Of a DNA stretch of 64,000 nt, positions 8,319-18,497 are shown piece by piece. Source of the DNA: Thiorhodococcus drewsii AZ1 (GTDB lineage: Bacteria > Pseudomonadota > Gammaproteobacteria > Chromatiales > Chromatiaceae). Below the pieces are notes generated by a model. It did not search any database and was not told the DNA's origin. It was given only the letters and a program-made list of their open reading frames with translations. Made by a program: the position numbers and the translations under genes. The stretch lies in contig NZ_AFWT01000004.1 in assembly GCF_000224065.1 (NCBI RefSeq), positions 148,121 to 212,120 on the forward strand, written 5' to 3'. Numbering within the stretch: position 1 is the stretch's first letter; each line of letters begins with the position of its first letter.

Positions 8319-9038
8319 ATGATCCAGGTGCTGATCGTCGATGATGACCCAGACATCCGGGAGATCGTCTCCGAGGAAGCGCGACAGCAAGGCTGGAGCC
8401 TGATCGAGGCGGGCAGCGAGGCCGAGCTACGCTCCAGCCTGGAATCGGTCACACCCGACATCATCCTGCTCGACATCCGCCTCCCGGACCAGGATGGCCT
8501 CACCATCGCCCGCCAGCTCCGCGCAACCTCGGCGATTCCCATCATCATGCTCACCGGAATGGGCTCGGACGTCGACCGCATTCTCGGCCTGGAAATGGGC
8601 GCCGACGACTATGTCGTGAAACCCTTCAACCCGCGCGAGCTCACCGCCCGCATCAAGGCCGTCCTGCGGCGCACCTCCGGCGAGCTGGCCAGTACGCCTC
8701 ACAGCCCTGCCCCGAACCACGACTACCGCCGCTTCGCTGGCTGGACACTGGACCTCTCCGCGCGAATCCTCACCGATTCCACAGGCAATCCCGTCTCGCT
8801 GACCAACGCCGAATACCTTCTGCTCGAAGCACTGGTCGAATCCCCCAAGCGCGTACTCACCCGAGAGCAACTGCTGGAGCGCACCCACAACGACGATGCG
8901 GAGGTCTTCGACCGAACGATCGACGTGCTCATCCTCAGACTCCGACGCAAGATCGAACCTAACCCCCACGCCCCCAGACTCATCCGCACCGAACGCGGTG
9001 CCGGGTACGTCTTCGACGCCGTCGTCGAAAAACGCTGA
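8319..9038 (+). CDS. OmpR/PhoB-family response regulator
   Basis: A 239-residue two-domain regulator. The receiver domain has acidic residues Asp9/Asp10, the phosphoacceptor Asp52 in LLDIRLPDQDG, Thr79 and Lys101 in VVKPF. A winged-helix DNA-binding domain follows (about 137-236) with LTNAEYLLLEALV and the wing RTERGAGYVF. It starts 21 bases after the CitE-like gene on the same strand, so it may be co-transcribed with the Ter module. The only histidine kinase in the window lies beyond the RIO gene on the opposite strand, so pairing with it is plausible but inferred. Confidence 0.9.
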   Translation: MIQVLIVDDDPDIREIVSEEARQQGWSLIEAGSEAELRSSLESVTPDIILLDIRLPDQDGLTIARQLRATSAIPIIMLTGMGSDVDRILGLEMGADDYVVKPFNPRELTARIKAVLRRTSGELASTPHSPAPNHDYRRFAGWTLDLSARILTDSTGNPVSLTNAEYLLLEALVESPKRVLTREQLLERTHNDDAEVFDRTIDVLILRLRRKIEPNPHAPRLIRTERGAGYVFDAVVEKR

Positions 9039-9138
9039 AGACAGCGAGATCGGACCGAGGGACGCGGAGTGGACTCAATACGGCGGTCCCCCGACCGAGC
9101 GATCGGCGACGGGACGGCAATGCACCGTCGCCTCGATT

Positions 9139-10002
9139 TCACGAGACGTCGCTTTTCTCACCCTGGGCGATCGCCAGCTTGCGCCGCATCGCCTCCACCT
9201 CGGCCTCGTGGATTTCGTTCAGGATCGCGTCGAGATCGACCGTCTGATGCTGACCTTTGAAATGCCCCGTGAGCGTCACATCCGGCGTCAGATGGCCATG
9301 TTCATACAGGTGCCAAATTTCCTGGGCGTAGCTGGTCGTGAGCAGCTCGGGCGCAAACTGTCCGAAATAGGCGGCCAGATTGTTGACATCGCGCGCCAAC
9401 ATCCAGGAGGCATGATTGTTCGCCGCCGCATCCACCGCCTGAGGAAGATCGATGATCACCGGACCCTGCGGATCGACGAGCACATTGAATTCGGACAGGT
9501 CGCCATGCACCAGTCCGATACACAGCATCTTCACCACGTCGGCGATCAGTGAGGCATGATAGACGCGCGCCTGATCGGGGCTTAGATCCACGTCATCCAG
9601 ACGGGGCGCGGCGTCGCCCTCGTCATCGGTGATCAACTGCATCAGCAATACGCCGTCGATAAAGTGGTAAGGCTGCGGCACGCGCACCCCGGCTGCGGCC
9701 AGACGGTAGAGCGCGTCGACCTCGGTGTTCTGCCACACGTCTTCCTGCTCCTGGCGTCCGTACCTAGAGCCCTTTGCCATCGCCCGCGCCTGGCGGCTAT
9801 TGCGCACCTGACGCCCTTCCCGATACAACGCCTGCTTGTGAAAACCGCGCTGTTTCGCTTCTTTATAGACCTTGGCACAACGCACGACCCCTTCGGATCG
9901 CACCACATAGACCGCCGCCTCCTTGCCGCTCTTGAGCGCATAGAGGACTTCGTCGACCAGGCCTTCCTGGATCAAGGGCTCGAGACGTTTGGGGACTTTC
10001 AT
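9139..10002 (-). CDS. RIO1-like serine/threonine kinase
   Basis: A 287-residue RIO-family atypical protein kinase. Visible are an ATP-loop equivalent, LKSGKEAAVYVV (about residues 24-35), the catalytic VHGDLSEFNVLV (about 186-197) and the metal-binding IIDLPQAVD (about 202-210). These residues are intact, so it should be an active kinase; its substrate in bacteria is unknown. The start at 10002 follows TAAGG; the frame remains open 18 codons upstream. It is transcribed alone, in the 1.2-kb space between the response regulator and the hybrid kinase. The 275 bases upstream (10003-10277) hold no supported gene. Confidence 0.85.
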   Translation of the reverse strand: MKVPKRLEPLIQEGLVDEVLYALKSGKEAAVYVVRSEGVVRCAKVYKEAKQRGFHKQALYREGRQVRNSRQARAMAKGSRYGRQEQEDVWQNTEVDALYRLAAAGVRVPQPYHFIDGVLLMQLITDDEGDAAPRLDDVDLSPDQARVYHASLIADVVKMLCIGLVHGDLSEFNVLVDPQGPVIIDLPQAVDAAANNHASWMLARDVNNLAAYFGQFAPELLTTSYAQEIWHLYEHGHLTPDVTLTGHFKGQHQTVDLDAILNEIHEAEVEAMRRKLAIAQGEKSDVS

Positions 10003-10277
10003 GGCTACCTTATTTGGAGGGAGGGCGCGCGGGTCGCCGGACCGGGAATCATCCAACGCGGATCACGGCGGACGCGATACGGCACGTGAACGACATAAAC
10101 GGCTTATGCGCACTATGGTCCCACGACGGCAGTCATATCACCATACTGTTCCAATCATCCAGGGCCGGCGAAACACGGGACATCGGGCGGGTACATAACG
10201 CAAAAACGATGTGCAATGCCCGTTAGGCGCATCCTCCGCAGCGCCAAAAGCGGCGGCTTCGAGACGCCTGGCCAACC

Positions 10278-13043
10278 TCAAGCGGAGAGCAGACGCGCAA
10301 CGGTCCTCGCGAGCAGATCGAGCGGCACTGGCTTTTTCAGCAGCACCTCGGCGACCTCCAAGCGGTCATGGTCCTGACCCGAGGTATAGAGCACCCTCAG
10401 CCCCGGTCTCTGTTCCCGTGCCTTGTCCGCAAGCGCGAAACCGTCCCAGGGCGCCGGCAAACCGATATCCGTGTAGAGCAGACGGATGGAGGAATCGCCC
10501 CTCAGCACGTCCAACGCCTCGGCACCATTCCCTGCAATCCGCACAGAGTAGCCCAGCGATTCGAGCTGAGTAGCGGTCAGATCGAGCAAAGCCGGGTCGT
10601 CATCGACGACGAGCAGTGTCTCCCCATTGCCCTGGGGGCAGTCCGCAACGGCGCCTTCCTCCTGCAACGTGCCCGAGTCCGCTACTGCCGATTCGGCGCA
10701 AACCGGCAGCCGGATACCCACACGAGCGCCCTGCCCCGGCTCGCTCTCGATCGTGACGCCACCGCCAGACTGACTGACGAATCCATAGACCATACTGAGT
10801 CCCAAACCGCTGCCCTTGCCGCCGGATTTGGTGGTGAAGAAGGGCTCGAAGACACGATCGATGAGGTCTTGCGGGATGCCGCAGCCGGTGTCTTCGACAC
10901 GGATCTCGACCTCGGCATCGCTGAGCCGCGCCGTCTCGATGCGAATCTGCCCCTGCCCGCCCATCGCATCCCGCGCATTGATCGCCAGGTTCATCAGGGC
11001 GTTTTCAAGCTGTCCGGGGTCGATGCGAACCAGCGGCAGCGCGACAGCCAGTTCGCTGTGCAGCACGATCCCGTCGCCGAGGCTGTATTCGAGCAGGTCC
11101 AGCATGCCGGTCACCAGTGCGTTGACGTCGACCAACTGCGGATCCAAACGCTGGCGGCGCGAAAAGGCGAGCAATCGCTCGACCTGTCGGGCTGCGCGAT
11201 CCGAAGCGCCCATCGCCTTCTTCCAGCGTGCATAGAGTTCCGGCCGATCCTTGAGCCCCTCTTCGAGATAGGTCAAGTTGCCCTGCAGCGCGGCGAGAAT
11301 GTTATTGAAGTCGTGCGCGATACCGCCGGTGAGCTGTCCGACCGCCTCCATCTTCTGCGCCTGACGCAACTGGCGCTCCATGGCGCGCCGCTCGCTGACA
11401 TCGATATGGATGGTGACGAAGCCGCCGGTCGGCACCGGATTGCTGCGCAGCTCGACCAGACGTCCGTCCGGACAGCGAACCTCGTATTCGCGGGTGAGCG
11501 AGCGGCGCTCGCTGACGAGCTCGGCCAGCGCAACCTCCTCGCCCAACGGTGTGAAGGCCCGCGTGCCACGCGCGGCCAACCGCGCGTGGATGTGCGCGAG
11601 CGAGACACCGTATTCCAGCGCGGCATCCGACAGTCCATAGAGTTCGAGATAACGCGGATTCCAGGCGATCAGGCGCTCCTGGGCGTCGAAGACGGTGAAA
11701 CCGTCGTTCATGTTGTCGAAGGTCGCGAGCAGCAGGTTCGACTTCTCGGTGAGCTGACGATCCAGCGTCTCCATACGGAAAGACTGCTCCTTGAAGACGT
11801 TGAAGACGCGCGCCAGGTCGCCGATCTCGTCGTCCCGGTCCATCGCCGGGACGCGGGCCTGACGCTCCCCTTCGGCCAGCCGCTGCATGGCCTGGGTCAC
11901 CGCACGCAGATTGAGGCTGATATCGCGCACCACCAGACGATAGGAGAGCAGGGTCGCGATCAGAATGGCGGCGACGCTGACCGCGACGAACAACAGTGTG
12001 TTGGCGAGTACAGTCTCGCCCATCACCGCCGCGACCTGTGCGATGTTCGCGTTGGCCGAGCGGACCAAGGCATCCACCCGCGATTTGAGCTGGCTGGCGA
12101 TCCGTCGATTTGCGACCTCCAACCGCTCGGCCTCGGCGATCGCCGCCAATTCGCCCGAGCGCAGCGCGAAGACACCCGCCGGCTCCAACTGTCCCGCGAG
12201 ATCGGCGATCGCGGCCCTCAGCTCGTCGCGAAGGCCGGAGGGAATCCTGGGCACCAGGCCGACGAGACGGTCGCGAATACGCTCGAAGGTGCGCCGGGAC
12301 TGGCGGACCTGATCCAGACTCGACGCCTCGGTCGCGATCAGCAACTCGCCAAAGGCGAAGCCGGCCAAACGCTCCGCATCCAGCAAGGCACCTTGGGCGA
12401 GCGCAGCGCGCCGAAACAGCGGTTCCGGCGCGCTCGGCTCGCGGTCGACGACATCCGTGACCGCCAGGATCGAGGGTCCGAGAATCTGCTGCACACGCTC
12501 GCGCAACTGGATCAGACGCTCGCGCTGACCGATCGCTGCGCGCCCCAGATCCGCTTGACGTTCGATCAGGGCCGCGATCTGACGCAGGTTGTCGGCCAGT
12601 GCCCGGGTCAGCCGGGAGAAACTCGCTGCATCGGAATCCTTGCCCGGATGGAGCCGGTTCAGGTGCTCGGCCTCGCTGGCGAGGGATTGCAGATCCTGCT
12701 CAATCAGGTCCATCTGGCGTCGCCGCGCATCCGCATCCTTGAGCACCATGAGCGCGGGCGTGCGGTCCTGCAGTCGTTCGCCGATACGCGCGAGCAGCAG
12801 GGCCGCCTCGGAGGCCGGCAGCTCCCGATCGGCAACGGTGGCGACCTGACTGCGGATCTGCGTCAGGGCAACCAGCGCGACGGCGCTCGCGATGGCGATG
12901 GCCAGCATCGCCAGGCCGAGAATGAGCAACAGGCGGGACTTGATGCCGGAGCGACGATGGCTCGGGGCGGTGTCCGGCCTCATGGGCGCGGTTCGGGCAT
13001 AGGCCGTCTCGTGGCCGTTTTCCGTGTCATCGCGGCGCTCCAC
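10278..13043 (-). CDS. Hybrid sensor histidine kinase
   Basis: A 921-residue inner-membrane kinase. In order: TM1 (about 37-60), a helical periplasmic sensor of about 285 residues, TM2 (about 346-368), HAMP (about 370-425), PAS (about 432-550), a HisKA domain with phosphoacceptor His577 in GIAHDFNNIL, HATPase with EDTGCGIP, FFTTK and GSGLGLS boxes, and a C-terminal receiver with Asp859 in YTDIGLP. Its ATG lies inside the end of the solute-binding-protein gene (17-base overlap), so the two are translated together. The long periplasmic domain probably docks that binding protein, as in TorT-TorS or LuxP-LuxQ. That is inference. Confidence 0.9.
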   Translation of the reverse strand: MERRDDTENGHETAYARTAPMRPDTAPSHRRSGIKSRLLLILGLAMLAIAIASAVALVALTQIRSQVATVADRELPASEAALLLARIGERLQDRTPALMVLKDADARRRQMDLIEQDLQSLASEAEHLNRLHPGKDSDAASFSRLTRALADNLRQIAALIERQADLGRAAIGQRERLIQLRERVQQILGPSILAVTDVVDREPSAPEPLFRRAALAQGALLDAERLAGFAFGELLIATEASSLDQVRQSRRTFERIRDRLVGLVPRIPSGLRDELRAAIADLAGQLEPAGVFALRSGELAAIAEAERLEVANRRIASQLKSRVDALVRSANANIAQVAAVMGETVLANTLLFVAVSVAAILIATLLSYRLVVRDISLNLRAVTQAMQRLAEGERQARVPAMDRDDEIGDLARVFNVFKEQSFRMETLDRQLTEKSNLLLATFDNMNDGFTVFDAQERLIAWNPRYLELYGLSDAALEYGVSLAHIHARLAARGTRAFTPLGEEVALAELVSERRSLTREYEVRCPDGRLVELRSNPVPTGGFVTIHIDVSERRAMERQLRQAQKMEAVGQLTGGIAHDFNNILAALQGNLTYLEEGLKDRPELYARWKKAMGASDRAARQVERLLAFSRRQRLDPQLVDVNALVTGMLDLLEYSLGDGIVLHSELAVALPLVRIDPGQLENALMNLAINARDAMGGQGQIRIETARLSDAEVEIRVEDTGCGIPQDLIDRVFEPFFTTKSGGKGSGLGLSMVYGFVSQSGGGVTIESEPGQGARVGIRLPVCAESAVADSGTLQEEGAVADCPQGNGETLLVVDDDPALLDLTATQLESLGYSVRIAGNGAEALDVLRGDSSIRLLYTDIGLPAPWDGFALADKAREQRPGLRVLYTSGQDHDRLEVAEVLLKKPVPLDLLARTVARLLSA

Positions 13044-14496
13044 TCGGGAGGGCGTTCTCCAGTCCCATCGCCTGACGGTAATAGCGACGTTGCGCCTGGC
13101 GTCCGAGCCGGTCGGTGAGCGACTCCCAGTCTTCCGCCGCTGCCGCCAGACCCGCCTCCGGCGAGATCTCTCCGGCCATCACCCGATCGAGCTGGTCTTC
13201 GAGCGCGGCGATGTAGGCGCGATAGCCGGGCAAGCGCAGATCCCTGGCGATGGTGTTGGCGGTCAGGCTCATTCGCAGTACCCGCAGATAATCGTCCGCC
13301 TGCTGCTCGCCCAGCAGTTTGCGCCAGGGTTGCGGGTCGGCGAGCTGCGAGGGACGGTAGGGATTGATTCCGGAGGTACCGTCGAGTACGTCCTCGGTGC
13401 TGTGCTCGGGGCTGGCGAGCCAGGCGAGGTAGTCCCAGGCTTGGTCTATGTTTGTGCTGGAGGCCGGGACGACACCGATCCAACCACCGAAGGCGAGGAA
13501 GGTGACGGAGCGCGGCGCGGGCAGCCTGTCCCAGCTGCGGGTCGCCGGATTCCACACCTCCTCGCTGCCTGGAAGCGCAAAGAAACCGACCTGACCGGCG
13601 ACCGCAGATGCCGCGCCACCCTGCAGCGCCCCCGCCAAAACACCGGTGTCCGCCCAGTCGATGTCCATCGACGCCTGCCCAGCTGCGAAGCGGGTCCGCA
13701 CGGCTTCGCTGTCGAGCGAGGCGACATCCGCCGGTCCGGCGTGACGGAGCGCGAGAAATTCGGTCAGCGCCCTGACCCAGCCGGGGTTGCCGATGGCCGG
13801 CGTCATGGTCTCGGGATCGAAAAACATGGCGCCCGGATGGTCGGGGTGATTGGTGTAGGCGGCGGCGTGGCTGAAAAGGTACCAGATGCGCTGTCCGCCT
13901 CGGGCGTAGGCCTCCAGCGTTCCGGCCAGCGGCTGGCCGTCCGAGCCGGAACGGCCGCTGAAGAAGGCGGCGATCTCCCGGTACTGCGACCAGGTGCTTG
14001 GCGGTGCCAAGTCGCGACCGTAGGCGGCCGCAAAGGCGGTGCGGGCCTCGGGATCCGCGAAGAGATCGCGCCGATAGGCGCCCAGATGCAGGTCGCCGTC
14101 GATGGTCAGCGCCATGACGCGATTGCGCCAGCGCATCAGGGCATCGCGGTAGACCGGATAGATGTCTTGGACGACCGGACCTTCGAGGATGCGATCCGGC
14201 ACCGGGGCGAGATAGGGCGCAAAGTCCGGCAGCCAGGCCGAGGGGATGAGCAGTACATCGTAGGGCATCTGGGCCGTGACGAAGCCCAGCATGATCCGCT
14301 CGTAGAGCTCGGAGAAGGACGTGCGCGAGAGTCGGATCGAAACGCCGGTCGCCGCCTGGAAGCTCGCGGCATGACGGGCCGCCGGACCGCCGATGGCGCT
14401 GGTATCGCGGGTCAGCACCGCCAAGGGGGCGCCTGCGGCCGGCACCACAGCGCCTACTATGACAATTGTTACAAACAGAGTCGTGAATCTGTTCAT
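13027..14496 (-). CDS. Periplasmic extracellular solute-binding protein (family 1)
   Basis: A 489-residue protein with a signal peptide (hydrophobic residues 5-22, likely cleavage after AAGA) and a family-1 (MalE-like) binding fold. Landmarks are YDVLLIPSAWL, VMALTIDGDLHLGAYR, FAAGQASMDIDW and FLAFGGWIGV. No ABC permease or ATPase gene is nearby. Instead the next gene, overlapping by 17 bases, is a hybrid histidine kinase, so this protein more likely presents a ligand to the kinase than feeds a transporter. The divergent porin and fructose PTS hint at a sugar ligand, without proof. Confidence 0.83.
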   Translation of the reverse strand: MNRFTTLFVTIVIVGAVVPAAGAPLAVLTRDTSAIGGPAARHAASFQAATGVSIRLSRTSFSELYERIMLGFVTAQMPYDVLLIPSAWLPDFAPYLAPVPDRILEGPVVQDIYPVYRDALMRWRNRVMALTIDGDLHLGAYRRDLFADPEARTAFAAAYGRDLAPPSTWSQYREIAAFFSGRSGSDGQPLAGTLEAYARGGQRIWYLFSHAAAYTNHPDHPGAMFFDPETMTPAIGNPGWVRALTEFLALRHAGPADVASLDSEAVRTRFAAGQASMDIDWADTGVLAGALQGGAASAVAGQVGFFALPGSEEVWNPATRSWDRLPAPRSVTFLAFGGWIGVVPASSTNIDQAWDYLAWLASPEHSTEDVLDGTSGINPYRPSQLADPQPWRKLLGEQQADDYLRVLRMSLTANTIARDLRLPGYRAYIAALEDQLDRVMAGEISPEAGLAAAAEDWESLTDRLGRQAQRRYYRQAMGLENALPSGAPR

Positions 14497-14689
14497 CGTC
14501 CATTCATCTGGCGGGTTTCAGATACCCCCCAACAAGAGCGGCGCTGATCTCGTCTGGAGTTGGCGCCCAGCCTAGCGGGCCAGGGCACGGCCTGTCCACG
14601 GTGGCGAAGCCCGGAAGGATCGCGCCGCAGAGCGGCACAGGGCCGCCGCACGACGTCCTTGACGACAACGATAACGAACGAGGATCACG

Positions 14690-15928
14690 ATGAATCACAC
14701 CAGAATCGGACTCACCGCCCTCGCGGCTGCAATGCTGCCCCTCTCCACGATCGCCATCGCGAGCGATTGGCGCTCTGGCGACACGCTGACCGGCGACTGG
14801 GGCGGCACGCGCACCCAGCTCAAGGCCGAGGGCATCGACGTCTTCGCCTACTACAACGCCATCGTGTCCGCCAACGTCAGCGGCGGCAACGAGGACGCGA
14901 ACGCCTATGCGGGTGACCTCTTCGCCGGCGTGACGCTGGATCTGGGCAAGCTGTTCGGTGCGGACGGCTGGACCTTCAACCTGAGCGGCATCGACCGTCA
15001 CGGCGAGAGCATCGACCCCGAGGTCGTGGGTATCTACAGCGTCATGCAGCTGGTCGGCGGCCAGACCTGGTTCCTCTACAACCTCAGCCTGGAGAAGACC
15101 TGGGACGAGGGTCGCCATGCGCTCAAGTTCGGCCGCATCACCGCGACCGACGACTTCGCCGGATCGCCCTTCTACGGCTACTACCTGTCCAACAGTATCG
15201 ACGGTCAGATCCGCGCCGTGCTCTTCGACGGGGTCATGACCTCCTATCCCTACGGCGTCTGGGGTGCGCGCTACAAATACGCGCCGACCGACGACTTCCG
15301 CGTCAAGATCGGCGCCTATCAGCTCACCGAGCGCATGTGGGACCCGGACCTGCACGGCACCGACTTCACCTTCCGCGACAGCGACGGGATTTCGGTCATG
15401 GTCCAGCTGGAAAGGGACTGGCGGATGGGCACCAAGCCCGGCCACTTCGGCCTCGGGCTCAACAACGTCTCCTTCGACATGCCCAACTTCAACGCCGACG
15501 ACACCACGGACACCTTCATTCGCTACTACGCTCAACTGGACCAACAGGTGACGCAGGAGCGCGAGGGCTCGGATCAGGGGCTCTATCTCTTCGGCACACT
15601 CGCCTACACCAACCAGCAGGAGCCCGCGCTGGTGCCCTTCCAAACCAGCTTCGGCGCCCAGTACGTCGGCCCCTTCGCGGGACGCAATCAGGACCGTCTC
15701 ATCTTCGGGACCACCTACGGCACGCTGAGCGACGACTACGCCGACGAGCAGGAGGCGCTCGGCACGGGGCGGCCCGATTACGAGTGGATGTTCGAGCTCG
15801 GCTATCGCATCCAGCTCACCAAGTTCGCCTACGTCCAGCCGGACATCCAATACGTCGTCCAACCCGGCGGTACCGGCGACATCCCGGATGCGACCGTGAT
15901 CGGCATGCAGTTCGGCGTGTCGCTTTAG
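14690..15928 (+). CDS. OprB-type carbohydrate-selective porin
   Basis: A 412-residue outer-membrane beta-barrel. It has a signal peptide ending in AIA near residue 24, then the family opening LTGDWGGTRTQL (about 33-44), many alternating aromatic strands and a hydrophobic C-terminal strand. OprB porins let sugars diffuse across the outer membrane. The ATG is preceded by GAGG. The gene is divergent from the solute-binding protein (193-base shared upstream region) and is followed after a palindromic repeat by the fructose PTS genes. This suggests it supplies fructose or a related sugar to that PTS. Confidence 0.88.
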   Translation: MNHTRIGLTALAAAMLPLSTIAIASDWRSGDTLTGDWGGTRTQLKAEGIDVFAYYNAIVSANVSGGNEDANAYAGDLFAGVTLDLGKLFGADGWTFNLSGIDRHGESIDPEVVGIYSVMQLVGGQTWFLYNLSLEKTWDEGRHALKFGRITATDDFAGSPFYGYYLSNSIDGQIRAVLFDGVMTSYPYGVWGARYKYAPTDDFRVKIGAYQLTERMWDPDLHGTDFTFRDSDGISVMVQLERDWRMGTKPGHFGLGLNNVSFDMPNFNADDTTDTFIRYYAQLDQQVTQEREGSDQGLYLFGTLAYTNQQEPALVPFQTSFGAQYVGPFAGRNQDRLIFGTTYGTLSDDYADEQEALGTGRPDYEWMFELGYRIQLTKFAYVQPDIQYVVQPGGTGDIPDATVIGMQFGVSL

Positions 15929-15935
15929 AAAGCCA

Positions 15936-15987
15936 CCAGCCGCCAGCTTCCAGCGACCAGCCAGACGTGCTGGAGGCTGGCGGCTGG
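15936..15987. repeat. REP-like palindromic repeat, copy 2
   Basis: Inverted arms CCAGCCGCCAGC (15936-15947) and GCTGGCGGCTGG (15976-15987), a perfect 12-bp stem with internal CCAGC/GCTGG repeats, in the 93-base gap between porin and PTS fusion gene. It has the same core as the copy at 816-877. The position could make it a transcript-processing or attenuation site separating porin and PTS expression. Confidence 0.7.
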
Positions 15988-16021
15988 AAGCTGGCCGCTC
16001 AATAGCTAGAGGAGGCTCAAC

Positions 16022-18484
16022 ATGCTCTCATTGGACGCATCGGCCGTTCGCCTTGGGGCGAGTGCCGAGAACAAGACGGACGCCATCCGCCAGGTCGGCC
16101 AGATCCTGATCGATTCCGGCTATATCGAACCCGGCTATGTCGACAGCCTGCTGGCGCGCGAGAAGGTCGCCAACACCTTCCTCGGCAACGGCATCGCCAT
16201 CCCGCATGGAGTACCCAAGGACCGTGGACTGATCAAGCGCACCGGCGTCGCGGTGCTCCAGGTACCGGACGGCGTGGACTGGAATCCGGGCGACCGGGTC
16301 TATCTGGTGGTCGGGATCGCCGCCAAATCGGACGAGCACCTGCAGATCCTGACCAACCTCACCGACGTGCTCGGCGATCCGACCGAAGCCGAGCGTCTGG
16401 CGCATACGCACAACCCGGTCGACATCGAGCGACGACTCTCCTCGGGCGCCGAGCCGACGTCGCCAACGACCACCAAGCCACTCCCCGACGACCTGCCCAA
16501 CCACTTCGACATCGCCATCGACAGCCCGCACGGTCTGCATGCGCGCCCGGCGACGGCCCTGGTGGACATCGCCAAGGAATTCGACGCCACCATCCGCGTA
16601 CGACACGGCGATCGGGCGGGCGATGCCAAAAGCCTGATCGCACTCCTGAACCTGGGGATCGGGTCGGGCGCGACGATCCGTGTCATGGCCGAGGGTCCGG
16701 ATGCGGATGCAGCGCTCACGGCACTGCGCGAGGCCATCGAGGCCGGCTTGGAGGAAGAGGAAGACGCACCAGTCGCGGGCGGAGAGATGGCACCGATCGA
16801 CTGGGAGGGTCGGAGCATCGCCGGTGTCGCGGCCTCGCCCGGCCTCGCCGCCGGTCCTGCTTGGCAATATCAGCGCGGCAAGATCGTGGTCGCGGCGACA
16901 GCACGCGATCCGTCCGCCGAGCTGACCCGGCTGGACCGCGCCATCGAAGGGGCCAAACGAGAGCTGGCCGAGCTGTACGAAGAGGTCAAGTCCCGCTACG
17001 GCGCGGGCAAGGCCGCCATCTTCCGGGCGCATGCCGAGTTCCTGGAGGACCAAGGAATCATCGAGGCCGCCAAGACGCGCATTCGGGACGCGTCACGCAG
17101 CGCCGGGTACGCCTGGGAACAGAGCTATGGCCAGCAGGCCAAGGACCTGGCCGCGCAAAAGGACGCCCTGCTCGCCGCCCGCGCGGTCGATCTGCGCGAC
17201 GTCGGCCGGCGCGTCCTGCGTCTGCTCGCCGAGCGGATCGAGGACGCTCCCAAGCTGCCGGACACCCCGGTGATCCTGGTCGCGGACGATCTCAGCCCGT
17301 CCGACACCGCGAAACTCGACCCCGCCCTGGCGCTCGGCATCTGCACCGCCTCGGGCGGACCCACCTCGCATACGGCCATCATCGCCCGCTCGCTCGGCAT
17401 CCCGGCCCTGGTCGGTGCCGGCGACTCGGTGCTGGAGATCGCCGACGGCACCGACATCGTGCTCGACGGCAACAGCGGGACGCTGGTGCTTACGCCAACG
17501 GATGCCGATCGGGCCACTGCCGAGCGTGTCCAGGCCGACATGGCCAACCAGCGCGAAGAAGAGCGCCGCGCCTGCTATCAGCCCGCCATCATGACCGATG
17601 GGGCGCGGGTCGAGGTGGTTGCCAACATCGCCGCGCCCGAGGAGGCGGCCAGGGCGGTCGAGGCCGGTGGCGAGGGCGTGGGCCTGCTGCGCACCGAGTT
17701 CCTCTTCCTGGGCCGCGATCAGGCCCCGACCGAGGAGGAGCAGACGGACGCCTACACGACCATGGTCGAGGCCCTGAACGGCCTGCCCATCATCATCCGC
17801 ACCCTGGACATCGGCGGCGACAAATCGGTGCCCTATATGTCGATGCCGGTCGAGGAGAACCCCTTCCTCGGCGAGCGCGGCATCCGGCTCTGTCTCAACC
17901 GGCCCGAACTGTTCCGCACCCAGCTGCGCGCCATCTTCCGCGCCTCCAAGAAGGGTCCGGTCCGCATCATGTTTCCCATGATCTCGACCCTGGAGGAGCT
18001 CAAGCGCGCCAAGGCGCTGACCGAAGAGGTGCGCCAGGAGATCGGTGCCGATCCGGTCGAGATCGGCATCATGATCGAGGTGCCCTCTGCGGTCATGATG
18101 GCCGAGGAACTGGCCGCCGAGGCGGACTTCTTCTCGGTCGGCTCGAACGATCTGACCCAATACTGTCTGGCCATCGACCGCATGCACCCCATGCTCTCGC
18201 GCCAGGCGGACGGTCTGCACCCTGCCGTGCTGCGCATGATCGACCAGACCGTGAAGGCCGCCGAGAAGGCCGGGAAATGGGTCGGGGTCTGCGGCGGCAT
18301 CGCCGGCGATCCGCGCGGCGTCGTCATCCTCACCGGACTCGGGGTCAAGGAGCTGTCGGTCAGCATCCCCAGCATCGCGGCAGTCAAGGCACAGATTCGC
18401 GGGCTCTCGATGGAGAAGGCGAACGACCTGGCCAAGCGGGCACTCGCCTGCTCCAATGCCGCCGCCGTGCGGCGGCTGCGCTGA
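16022..18484 (+). CDS. fruB: Fructose PTS multiphosphoryl transfer protein (EIIA-HPr-EI)
   Basis: An 820-residue cytoplasmic fusion that carries phosphate from PEP to the fructose transporter. In order: EIIA-Fru (about 1-142, phospho-His62 in IPHGVPKDR), HPr (about 158-245, His173 in GLHARPAT) and Enzyme I (about 262-820, phospho-His450 in [10 protein letters not shown], catalytic Cys757 in CGGIAGDP). All active residues are intact. As it carries its own EI and HPr, the system needs no separate ptsHI. GAGGAGG precedes the ATG. fruK follows 13 bases downstream. This is the fused FruB type seen in some proteobacteria. Confidence 0.95.
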   Translation: MLSLDASAVRLGASAENKTDAIRQVGQILIDSGYIEPGYVDSLLAREKVANTFLGNGIAIPHGVPKDRGLIKRTGVAVLQVPDGVDWNPGDRVYLVVGIAAKSDEHLQILTNLTDVLGDPTEAERLAHTHNPVDIERRLSSGAEPTSPTTTKPLPDDLPNHFDIAIDSPHGLHARPATALVDIAKEFDATIRVRHGDRAGDAKSLIALLNLGIGSGATIRVMAEGPDADAALTALREAIEAGLEEEEDAPVAGGEMAPIDWEGRSIAGVAASPGLAAGPAWQYQRGKIVVAATARDPSAELTRLDRAIEGAKRELAELYEEVKSRYGAGKAAIFRAHAEFLEDQGIIEAAKTRIRDASRSAGYAWEQSYGQQAKDLAAQKDALLAARAVDLRDVGRRVLRLLAERIEDAPKLPDTPVILVADDLSPSDTAKLDPALALGICTASGGPTSHTAIIARSLGIPALVGAGDSVLEIADGTDIVLDGNSGTLVLTPTDADRATAERVQADMANQREEERRACYQPAIMTDGARVEVVANIAAPEEAARAVEAGGEGVGLLRTEFLFLGRDQAPTEEEQTDAYTTMVEALNGLPIIIRTLDIGGDKSVPYMSMPVEENPFLGERGIRLCLNRPELFRTQLRAIFRASKKGPVRIMFPMISTLEELKRAKALTEEVRQEIGADPVEIGIMIEVPSAVMMAEELAAEADFFSVGSNDLTQYCLAIDRMHPMLSRQADGLHPAVLRMIDQTVKAAEKAGKWVGVCGGIAGDPRGVVILTGLGVKELSVSIPSIAAVKAQIRGLSMEKANDLAKRALACSNAAAVRRLR

Positions 18485-18497
18485 GGAAATGACGAAC

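Noticed and set aside
10368..13118. Long open frame of 916 codons opposite the hybrid kinase gene
   Set aside because: It is a mirror of the GC-rich kinase gene; the peptide is rich in Arg, Gln and Asp/Glu without any domain, whereas the minus-strand frame shows clear kinase motifs.
13024..14547. Open frame of 507 codons opposite the solute-binding protein
   Set aside because: Antisense shadow; the opposite frame has a signal peptide and binding-protein motifs.
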